Part shown: positions 62,001 to 64,000 of the stretch, piece by piece | Layout: each line of letters starts with the position of its first letter | Numbering within the stretch: position 1 is the stretch's first letter | DNA from: Phyto melanocephala | Taxonomy: Eukaryota; Arthropoda; Insecta; Diptera; Rhinophoridae | Assembly (NCBI GenBank): GCA_941918925.1 | Contig: OW799234.1 | Span: 124,953,395 to 125,017,394 of the forward strand | DNA: 64,000 nt | Direction: 5' to 3' | Translations under genes and position numbers: made by a program | Notes under the pieces: generated by a model | The model's database searches: none | What the model was told of the DNA's origin: nothing | Seen by the model: only the letters and a program-made list of their open reading frames with translations

Positions 62001-64000
62001 TGCTTTATAGGCTGGTAGAAACATTGGTCCGTACTTCTTTAAAAACAATGCTGGTCAGAACGTTACAGTCAGTGGTGACCGCTATACAGTCATAATTACT
62101 GACTTTTTCGTTTATAAATTGAACAACCATAATGTGGAGGAGCTGTGTTTTCAAAAAGATGGCGCAACATATCACACAGCTAGTGCCACAATAGATTTAT
62201 TTAAGAAAACTTTCGGTAACCACATAATTTCACATTACGGACTCGTGAATTGGCCTCCAAGATCCCGCGATTTGACGCCGTTAAACTTTTTTCTGTAGGT
62301 AAATGTAAAGGCGCTAGTCTACGCCGATAAGCCCGAAACGGACAGCATTCACCGCATTGTTGCCAATATACGGCCACAAATGTTGAAAAAGTCATCGAAA
62401 TTTGGACCTCCAAATCAGAGTATGTCCGAGCCAGTCGTGGAGATCATGTGCCAACAGTCATATTTAAATAATAATGCCAGACGATTATGTTTCGAATAAA
62501 AAAATTCTCAAAAAATATTCAAAAAAAATACCTTTACAAAAAAAAAAATATTAGACTTATGAGACTTACAGAATTTTGAAAAACTAAAGACATATAATAT
62601 CAACTGATACGTTTTTCAAACAAAGAATAAATATGTCTTGAAGTGTTTTATTTTGAATTTAACAATTTTTAATGCTTGAAGTAATTTATTGTTTTAAGTA
62701 AGTAAAATGACAACAATTTAAAAGAATATTAATATTTTTCATATACAAATAATTAAAATTTTATGTAAAATATAAAATTTTGGATCGAAGTTTTTAGCTC
62801 CTCTGTTCCTAAAATTTATCTCAAGTAAAATTTAGGTATAACTTCGGCAAGAGTTATGCGAGGTTCAACTGATATTAAATATAATATGCTTAATATTATT
62901 TTCTTTATTTAATTTCTACTTTTATAAATTTATAGAAAATCTTGAAGATAAAAAATGTTTACAACTTACTCAAACCACATTGTTTTTTGTTCCTCACAAG
63001 TATTCATATTTCATTTCCAAAAAAGTTCCTAAAGTTGGCAACTTAAACTGAAACATTCAACTTACCATTATAACTAGCCAAATGATCATTACCTAGCTCC
63101 CAGGTATTCTAAAACAAAATAAAAAGTATAAAATAAGCAAGCAAGGAATTAAGTAATTTCAAAAACTCACCGGATCTATATTAATATCTAAAGGCATTAA
63201 AGTCACACCAGCATTACTTTGCATACTATTGCGAATAGTTTCATAACGCAATTTCGACTCCTCTGAAGTGGATAAATTATAGTTTCTATTGTCGAATTGT
63301 TCTGTTGAGCGGCCGCTGTCCAGTTCTTCATGTATAACATCCCAACGTATAGAATCAATGAAAGCATTTGGTCTCGACGAAGGATTGAGAAATGGATTAG
63401 TGCTAGAGGTATTTGTGGGTGTTGAAGTGGTTGAAGATGAGCTATTAGAGTGCCGTGTTACTTGTGTACTAAATACGCTACTATTGCTAAAGTTGCTAAA
63501 ATCTGAAATGTAATTATCACCCGTGGTTTCATTGGCATTAGGACTAATGATCTGCAATATAAGAAAGTTCATATAAATACACATATCCTAATAGAAAATT
63601 AAGATATTCTTCAGTTTTACCTGTTGATTAACAAACTCATATTCTAGGGGTTCATCAGCACCAGGAAATGCTTGTACTATGATATTCATTACCTCCACTA
63701 CATGTTGCATAGAGGGTCGTACATCAGGCTTATCAGCCCAGCAGGAAGTCATTAGATTTTTTATGGGTTCTGGCAAATTTGGTATGGGAGGTGGTCTTTC
63801 ACCTTTGTGTATTTTCCACATTATAGAATAAGTATTGTCAACATCCTTAAATGGTTTCTCACGCGACAGCACCTCCCACAACACTATACCCCAACTGAAG
63901 ATATCACATTTTTCTGTGTATTTGGAGCCCTCAAATACTTCAGGAGCCATCCAGGCGGCTGAGCCTTTGTTATTGGTCATCAAGGTGGACTTGTCGGCCA
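17340..64000 (-). CDS. Tak1: Tak1 (MAP3K7), 3' part: TGF-beta-activated kinase 1
   Basis: Five minus-strand exons lie in the window: 63621-64000 (continues beyond the edge), 63171-63551, 63066-63108, 17562-17905 and 17340-17492. All have GT..AG borders and compatible phases, and together they give 432 residues. The first carries the C-lobe of the kinase, nearly identical to TAK1 ([17 protein letters not shown]). The fourth carries the C-terminal segment that in TAK1 orthologues binds TAB2/3 ([20 protein letters not shown]). Family knowledge: TAK1 is a MAP3K; in flies it links the Imd receptor complex to IKK/Relish and to JNK. Acting in the cytoplasm, it needs TAB2. The start codon, ATP-binding lobe and catalytic loop lie beyond the right edge. 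The fourth intron-side gap, between 17905 and 63066, is a 45-kb transposon-filled intron. Confidence 0.93.
17562..17905 (-). CDS. Tak1: Tak1 C-terminal exon with TAB2/3-binding coiled segment
   Basis: An acidic stretch ([20 protein letters not shown]) leads into [20 protein letters not shown] and [20 protein letters not shown]. This aligns with human TAK1 [20 protein letters not shown] and [20 protein letters not shown]. It ends at GTAAGT in phase 0 (VKDK). The acceptor is TTTCAG (17906-17911). Confidence 0.92.
18611..19012 (-). repeat. About 400-bp interspersed repeat, pair of 32276-32665
   Basis: The reverse complement aligns along its whole length with 32276-32665: shared blocks include CCAGCTGAT, ATTTTGTCAAAATT, CAACTTTTCCAAC and AAGTTGCTTT. 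Both ends carry related inverted motifs (a CATACAGGT-like end and an ATGAATATG..TTG end). It is non-coding and probably a MITE; the superfamily is unknown. Confidence 0.7.
19292..19467 (+). mobile_element. tRNA-derived SINE, copy 1
   Basis: The head CGGTGGACTAGTCAGCAGTA is followed about 40 bp on by GGGTTCGATTACTGCC, a pol III B box, with an A-box-like GTGGACTAGTCAG at the start. The element is flanked by TGGGGTCGC duplications (19283-19291 and 19468-19476). It shares its head with the copy at 48955-49183. The B box has a one-base departure (GATTAC for GATTCC). Confidence 0.85.
20138..20900 (-). mobile_element. Mariner-like element, degenerate transposase
   Basis: The terminus AAGGGTGGGCCATTAAAAAG lies at the left end. 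On the minus strand, transposase blocks are readable: [30 protein letters not shown], then after stops [18 protein letters not shown] and [14 protein letters not shown]. The order matches IS630/mariner transposases. The second catalytic Asp block is damaged and stops are frequent. The right terminus is not identified. Confidence 0.75.
21298..21684. mobile_element. MITE with TGGGCCAATTCAAAGT ends
   Basis: TGGGCCAATTCAAAGT (21298) is inverted at 21669-21684 (ACTTTGAATTGGCCCA). Weaker inverted similarity continues inward over about 60 bp. The interior has two CTCTCTGAGAG motifs near 21475-21520. It is non-coding. Confidence 0.75.
22413..22973. mobile_element. MITE with about 35-bp ends and TA duplication
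   Basis: CCATAGACAGACGAC, one mismatch, then GCGTTAATTTGCATTAAAA at left is matched inversely at right. TA flanks both sides. A further GACAGACGACAG copy lies inside the right half (about 22895-22910). It is a Tc1/mariner-type MITE with no ORF. Confidence 0.85.
23353..23892 (-). mobile_element. Mariner-like deletion derivative with TA duplication
   Basis: The ends are imperfect inverted repeats (CGGGTG..TACCATTTTGATTG at left; CAATCAAAATGGTA..CACCCG at right) flanked by TA. On the minus strand the middle encodes a decayed transposase C-terminus, with [24 protein letters not shown] text near 23590-23680. All upstream domains are deleted. Confidence 0.75.
24198..24970 (-). mobile_element. Pogo/Tigger-like element remnant
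   Basis: CAGTCGAACTTCCCTATAGT at left and its near-inverse ending TTCGACTG at right are flanked by TA. CAGT-initial ends with TA duplications are typical of pogo/Tigger. A minus-strand segment (about 24400-24540) reads [17 protein letters not shown] and [11 protein letters not shown], resembling the acidic C-terminus of such transposases. The DDE core is gone. Confidence 0.7.
26692..27030. mobile_element. MITE with about 65-bp inverted ends
   Basis: GTTGTTGGCTTTAAGCTGGT at left is inverted at the right end, with similarity continuing over about 65 bp (to the TTTTACC block). The interior has a short AACAAAATGAGAATT hairpin. A partial copy lies in VWA8 intron 4 (8764-9010). Confidence 0.82.
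27671..27874 (-). other. Exon-like ORF on the Tak1 strand
   Basis: A good acceptor (CTAGTTGTCCGCAG) is followed directly by 67 open codons ending in TAA. The product begins [20 protein letters not shown] and ends [14 protein letters not shown]. Composition is balanced and unlike nearby AT-rich chance frames. I recognise no family. Joined to the 43-nt Tak1 exon it would be out of phase; joined to the 63171 exon it would be in phase. It could be an alternative Tak1 terminal exon, a retrocopy fragment or chance. Confidence 0.3.
28144..29468 (+). mobile_element. Pogo/Tigger-like element with nested insertion
   Basis: CAGTGCCACCTCGCTTAACG at left and its near-inverse (CGTTGAGCGAGGTTGCACTG) at right are flanked by TA. 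At about 29115-29345 the + strand encodes a CENP-B/pogo-type helix-turn-helix: [20 protein letters not shown], then [10 protein letters not shown], a stop, then [14 protein letters not shown]. The frame is broken by stops and the DDE core is missing. A second TIR element sits at 28337-29019. Confidence 0.8.
28337..29019 (+). mobile_element. TIR element nested in the pogo-like element
   Basis: ACGCAAAGAAAAACTATGGT at left and its near-inverse (ACCATATTTTTCCTTTGCGT) at right bound an AT-rich non-coding body. No clear target duplication is seen. Related sequence occurs in inverse at 2880-3415. The superfamily is unknown. Confidence 0.7.
31166..31951 (+). mobile_element. DINE-1/mini-me-like element, subfamily B
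   Basis: It starts TATACCCTTCACCTGTGGTG and ends with the hairpin ATTCGGCACGGCCGAAT followed by AGCACTGTTACTTGTT. Near the start it has the mini-me-like core: GACC/GATCCCATAAAGTATATA, then GAGTCGATTAAGCCCTGACC, then a GTCY microsatellite (about 31305-31340). The middle is a run of A/T homopolymers (31555-31790). mini-me and DINE-1 are dipteran Helentron-related non-autonomous elements; the placement is from remembered core motifs. Nearly identical to 36863-37534. Confidence 0.75.
32276..32665 (+). repeat. About 400-bp interspersed repeat, pair of 18611-19012
   Basis: GCAAGGCGAACTTATACAAG at left and a distantly inverted ACCTGTATGAATATGTCTTG at right. Full-length match to the inverse of 18611-19012, with the CAACTTTTCCAAC and AAGTTGCTTTGTTGTATCA blocks best kept. 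It abuts the next element directly. Confidence 0.7.
32668..33395. mobile_element. TIR element with CAATG 5-bp duplication
   Basis: CATATAGGTCTGGCGAGCTA at left is inverted as TGGCTTGCCAGACCTATGTG at right, and similarity extends through CATTTTTTGG(C)CAAAA. A perfect CAATG flanks both sides (32663-32667 and 33396-33400). The 728-bp body has no transposase. A 5-bp duplication with these ends does not identify a superfamily to me. Confidence 0.82.
34103..35266. mobile_element. Foldback element with about 390-bp arms
   Basis: The left arm (34103 to about 34495) starts GACAAGCTGGGCACCTGGCG. The right arm (about 34866-35266) is its inverse, ending GGTGCCCGGCTTGTC, with few mismatches and some homopolymer length changes. 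Matching blocks include CGAAATAACGGTATATCTCA, GCGGAATTTCGGTTTTTTAA and the AACTAGAAGCCTAGCTGCA segment. The central 370 bp is non-coding. T-rich flanks (TTTTTTC on each side) may be a 7-bp duplication, but this is weak. No transposase is seen. Confidence 0.88.
36472..37740 (+). mobile_element. DINE-1/mini-me-like element, subfamily A, split by a nested copy
   Basis: The left part (36472-36862) starts TATACCCTTCACATAAAAGT and includes ATCCCAGCTGAGCCAAAA and a T-rich run. The right part (37535-37740) resumes at ACATACACACGTAAATTC and ends CGGCCGAATAAAGCACTCTT and ACTTGTT. The intervening DNA is a complete subfamily B copy inserted in the T-rich core. Confidence 0.78.
36863..37534 (+). mobile_element. 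DINE-1/mini-me-like element, subfamily B, nested
   Basis: Nearly identical to 31166-31951 over the coding-free core (for example CAACTATATGTTCCTCAGAT and GAATGAATCGCTATTGAAAT). It has fewer GTCY repeats and a much shorter A-rich middle. It is complete from TATACCCTTCACCTGTGGTG to ACTTGTT. Confidence 0.78.
38163..38501 (+). mobile_element. Truncated Helitron copy
   Basis: This copy lacks the 5' end and begins near TACACATTCCAGGGAGTGTT. It keeps the GTGGGCGGTGC..CGCCC minisatellite units and ends GGGCTTGGCTAA before T, a valid CTRR end. The 3' stem is damaged: AGCAACGCGCG is deleted. Confidence 0.8.
39467..39872. mobile_element. MITE with 22-bp perfect ends
   Basis: ACCAAAGCCCCAATTTGCGT plus CG at left is perfectly inverted at right (39850-39871). 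TA flanks both sides. The 406-bp body is AT-rich and non-coding. Confidence 0.82.
39900..40660 (+). pseudogene. Degenerate Tc1/mariner-like transposase
   Basis: Near 40515-40640 the + strand reads [20 protein letters not shown] and then [12 protein letters not shown]. This recalls the C-terminal PPNCP..RPIE.YW block of Tc1/mariner-type transposases. An upstream segment (39975-40130) includes [20 protein letters not shown] and may be the central region. The middle is scrambled by stops and an A-run. No ends were identified. Confidence 0.5.
41588..42362 (+). mobile_element. DINE-1/mini-me-like element, subfamily A
   Basis: It runs from TATACCCTTCACACAGT to GGCACGGCCGAATATAGCAC and ACTTGTT. The mini-me-like core and short GTCY run (CAGTCTGTCCGTGTG) lie near 41720. 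The middle (41960-42190) is T-rich. Internal text CGAATCCCAACTGAGCC is shared with other copies. Confidence 0.78.
43704..44533 (-). mobile_element. DINE-1/mini-me-like element, subfamily A, inverse
   Basis: It starts AACAAGTAAAAGCGCTATAC with the CGGCCGTGCCGAAT hairpin and ends ACCGTGTGAAGCGTAT, in the opposite orientation to most copies. The A-rich core includes an (AT)14-type run at 44031-44059. The GTCY segment is short. Confidence 0.78.
45949..46061. mobile_element. 113-bp palindromic mini-element
   Basis: GCCGTATTCATAAAAAA at left is inverted at the right end, and the two arms (about 48 bp each) pair almost throughout, leaving a loop of about 15 nt around GATGTTGCACAGAAAT. A half copy lies at 10363-10440. 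No clear target duplication is seen. Confidence 0.8.
46137..46940 (+). mobile_element. DD41D mariner-like transposon, internally deleted
   Basis: AAGGGTGATTTTTT and its inverse (AAAAAATCACGCTT) form the ends, with TA duplications at 46135-46136 and 46941-46942. The body encodes the most complete transposase in the window. This resembles the rosa-type DD41D group. Confidence 0.88.
46249..46850 (+). pseudogene. DD41D mariner-like transposase, broken
   Basis: The N-terminal helix-turn-helix ([20 protein letters not shown]) is joined by a deletion to the catalytic part. That part reads in another frame: [18 protein letters not shown], then [18 protein letters not shown], then [19 protein letters not shown], then [20 protein letters not shown]. 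Between the second Asp (QQD) and the third (HLD) I count 41 residues, giving DD41D. The frame change and missing linker domain show it is inactive in this copy. Confidence 0.85.
46955..47560 (-). mobile_element. Second mariner-like remnant, inverse orientation
   Basis: On the minus strand a mariner-like order is traceable through heavy decay: [11 protein letters not shown] near 47430-47465, then segments matching the WF..AATCHT-type and LTWR-type regions near 47160-47260. It abuts the DD41D element on its right. Ends are not definable. Confidence 0.5.
48601..48839. mobile_element. MITE with 28-bp perfect ends
   Basis: GTTTTTTAAGCTTAAGGTCC and TTTTAATA at left are exactly inverted at 48812-48839. 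AATA lies next to both ends and may be a short duplication. It is AT-rich and non-coding. Confidence 0.8.
48955..49183 (+). mobile_element. tRNA-derived SINE, copy 2
   Basis: The head GCCCCGGTGGACTAGTCAGT contains an A-box-like segment. GGGTTCGATTCCCGCC is a perfect B box. The body ends in a CCTA-repeat tail (CCTACCTACCTAA). A 10-bp duplication AGGCAGTTGT flanks it (48945-48954 and 49184-49193). This copy has the better-preserved promoter of the two. Confidence 0.9.
50658..50843. repeat. 93-bp tandem duplication
   Basis: AGCCAACATTCTATTTTAAA starts at 50658 and again at 50751. The units match through CTGACTGCATGGT with about ten differences. It is not part of a recognised element. Confidence 0.82.
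51530..52060. repeat. Degenerate tandem-like repeats (TCGATAGGATCGG units)
   Basis: AATCGATAGGATCGG, GTCGATAGGATCAAATAGAG, ATCGACAGGATCGGAGCAGA and AGGATCGGAGAAGAGGG recur about every 120-130 bp. Each is followed by CATACAAA..AAAT..TATTTA-type text. A weaker version lies near 61440-61640. They are probably parts of an old transposon. Confidence 0.5.
53631..54265 (+). mobile_element. Helitron retaining a helicase 3' fragment
   Basis: It begins TCTATATATATCAAAGTG after A (53630) and ends GGCTTGGCTAG before T (54266), with the 3' stem GGCGTagcaACGCGCGCC. The first half holds two minisatellite units like those at 1330-1950. The second half encodes the end of a Helitron helicase. The 635-bp element links the short Helitron family to a Rep/Helicase parent. 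Confidence 0.9.
53950..54180 (+). pseudogene. Helitron Pif1-like helicase C-terminal fragment
   Basis: The translation reads [20 protein letters not shown], then [20 protein letters not shown] and [20 protein letters not shown]. The motifs TINK.Q..SL and [11 protein letters not shown] are the last helicase motifs (V/VI) of Helitron Pif1-like helicases. The usual QGQSL is shortened to QSL. All upstream Rep and helicase domains are absent. Confidence 0.9.
54685..54819. mobile_element. Small foldback with CAGGGG ends
   Basis: CAGGGGGAAAATTATGGCAT and CGAACGTGATCGAAATTT at left pair with an inverse ending CCCCTG at right, about 37 bp with several mismatches. CAGGGG ends recall hAT MITEs, but no 8-bp duplication is visible. 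Confidence 0.7.
56489..57098 (+). mobile_element. DINE-1/mini-me-like element, internally deleted
   Basis: The termini and T-rich core are as in 41588-42362. About 130 bp after GGGGAGTCGAT is missing: the text jumps from GAGTCGAT to ATGAGCAAAAACCCACG, so the GTCY run is lost. Confidence 0.78.
58292..58570 (+). mobile_element. DINE-1/mini-me-like element, 3'-truncated
   Basis: It starts TATACCCTTCACACAAAAGT, keeps the core and GTCY run (CAGTCTGTCCATCTGTCCGT) and stops at GAGATATGAGCAC, abutting the older element at 58571. The A/T core and tail are missing. Confidence 0.75.
58711..60151 (+). mobile_element. Mariner-like element inside the older DINE-like element
   Basis: AGGGTGGTTAAATTTTAAG (58711-58729) is perfectly inverted at 60133-60151. 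The + strand encodes the transposase N-terminus from 58809 ([20 protein letters not shown]), part of the second helix-turn-helix ([18 protein letters not shown]) and the extreme C-terminus ([18 protein letters not shown], ending near 59206). The whole catalytic core is deleted. A DINE-like copy is inserted at 59232-60073. Confidence 0.82.
59232..60073 (-). mobile_element. DINE-1/mini-me-like element inside the mariner
   Basis: It starts AACAAGTAAAAGCGCTATAT with the GGCCGTGCCGAAT hairpin and ends CACTGTGTGAAGGGTATA. The A-rich core spans 59405-59660. The core and a short GTCY-type run (GACAGACGGTCAGACGGACA) are intact. It is a close relative of 43704-44533. Confidence 0.8.
61655..62470 (+). 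mobile_element. DD41D-type mariner remnant with altered third Asp
   Basis: An N-terminal helix-turn-helix ([20 protein letters not shown], from 61768) is followed, after deletions and stops, by [20 protein letters not shown]. Next come [19 protein letters not shown] and [16 protein letters not shown]. Between the second Asp (QKD) and the position of the third I count 41 residues, but that position is Asn (PLNFFL). A TAG interrupts just after it. The left end is near GGGTGTTATTTATAGAGGTA; the right end is undefined. Confidence 0.8.
63066..63108 (-). CDS. Tak1: 43-nt Tak1 exon before the giant intron
   Basis: The sequence reads [14 protein letters not shown] plus one base, between TTTTAG and GTAAGT. 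It enters in phase 0 and leaves in phase 1; the exon at 17905 begins with the two bases that complete the codon (GCA, Ala). Phase agreement on both sides supports the call despite its size. Confidence 0.8.
63171..63551 (-). CDS. Tak1: Tak1 linker exon, Ser/Thr/Asn-rich
   Basis: This 127-codon exon lies between ATTGCAG (acceptor) and GTGAGT (donor), phase 0 at both ends. The protein is low-complexity (runs of Ser, Thr, Asn), as expected for the unstructured linker between the TAK1 kinase domain and its C-terminal coiled region. Confidence 0.9.
63621..64000 (-). CDS. Tak1: Tak1 kinase C-lobe exon (partial)
   Basis: The exon starts inside the activation segment ([20 protein letters not shown]). 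The residues matching human TAK1 Thr184, Thr187 and Ser192 are all kept, as is the APE motif. [14 protein letters not shown] (subdomain IX) and the subdomain XI Arg (DVRPSM) follow, ending [11 protein letters not shown] at a GTAAAA donor (phase 0). The 5' splice-site side of the exon is outside the window. Confidence 0.95.

Larger units (their letters stand above)
17906..63065 (-). other. Giant Tak1 intron (45,160 bp) filled with transposons
   Basis: The donor GTAAGT ends at 63065 and the acceptor TTTCAG lies at 17906-17911 (minus strand). Stretches in which I recognise nothing beyond AT-rich or low-complexity DNA are 17950-18600, 19480-20130, 20910-21290, 21690-22400, 22980-23350, 23900-24190, 24980-26690, 27040-27660, 29475-31160, 31960-32270, 33400-34100, 35270-36470, 37745-38160, 38510-39460, 40670-41580, 42370-43700, 44540-45945, 47570-48600, 49200-50650, 50850-51520, 52070-53625, 54270-54680, 54825-56485, 57100-58290, 60970-61650 and 62520-63060. 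Minor notes: a decayed pattern resembling 51530-52060 near 61440-61640, and ATC and GT microsatellites at about 50265-50360. Confidence 0.85.

Noticed and set aside
1..64000. LTR retrotransposons, LINE reverse transcriptase, CRISPR, rRNA
   Set aside because: No reverse transcriptase, integrase or gag-like text, no long direct terminal repeats, no regular short spacer arrays and no rRNA-like conserved blocks were found.

Overview
This window looks like dipteran nuclear DNA, probably from a calyptrate fly (blowfly, house fly or a relative). It is very AT-rich and full of CATA/TATG microsatellites. Genes are split by canonical GT..AG introns, and the intergenic and intronic DNA is packed with insect transposon families: Helitrons, DINE-1/mini-me-like elements, DD41D mariner-like elements, pogo/Tigger, hAT, many MITEs and a tRNA-derived SINE. 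No bacterial operon, CRISPR array, rRNA gene or genuine tRNA gene is visible.

Only two genes are recognised with confidence, and they converge. On the + strand, 7717-16481 encodes a complete VWA8 orthologue, a mitochondrial AAA/von Willebrand A ATPase, in seven exons. Its fourth intron (4.2 kb) holds transposon debris and a possible housekeeping-type internal promoter. On the - strand, the 3' portion of Tak1 (TGF-beta-activated kinase 1, the MAP3K of the Imd/JNK pathway) runs from the right edge of the window to a stop at 17340. Five Tak1 exons are in the window, and a 45,160-bp intron separates the 43-nt exon at 63066-63108 from the exon at 17562-17905. Splice phases agree across every junction of both gene models.

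Layout: 1-7440 is intergenic, holding a mariner-like end, a Helitron with an internal minisatellite, a hAT derivative and several MITEs. 7441-16500 is VWA8. 16482-17339 is the shared convergent 3' region. 17340-64000 is Tak1, most of it the giant intron. The intron holds more than thirty recognisable insertions, several of them nested so that their relative ages can be read: a DINE-like copy inside another (36472-37740); a DINE-like copy inside a mariner inside an older DINE-like element (58571-60965); and a TIR element inside a pogo-like element (28144-29468). No insertion carries an intact transposase or helicase. The most complete coding remnants are the DD41D transposase at 46137-46940 and the Helitron helicase C-terminus at 53950-54180.

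The two genes have no obvious joint function: VWA8 acts in mitochondria and Tak1 in cytoplasmic immune and stress signalling. The points most worth follow-up are the internal promoter with an in-frame alternative first exon in VWA8; the absence from VWA8 of the roughly 400-residue middle region known from the vertebrate protein; the 1.16-kb foldback element with arms of about 390 bp; the nested insertions; and an unassigned exon-like ORF on the Tak1 strand at 27671-27874.
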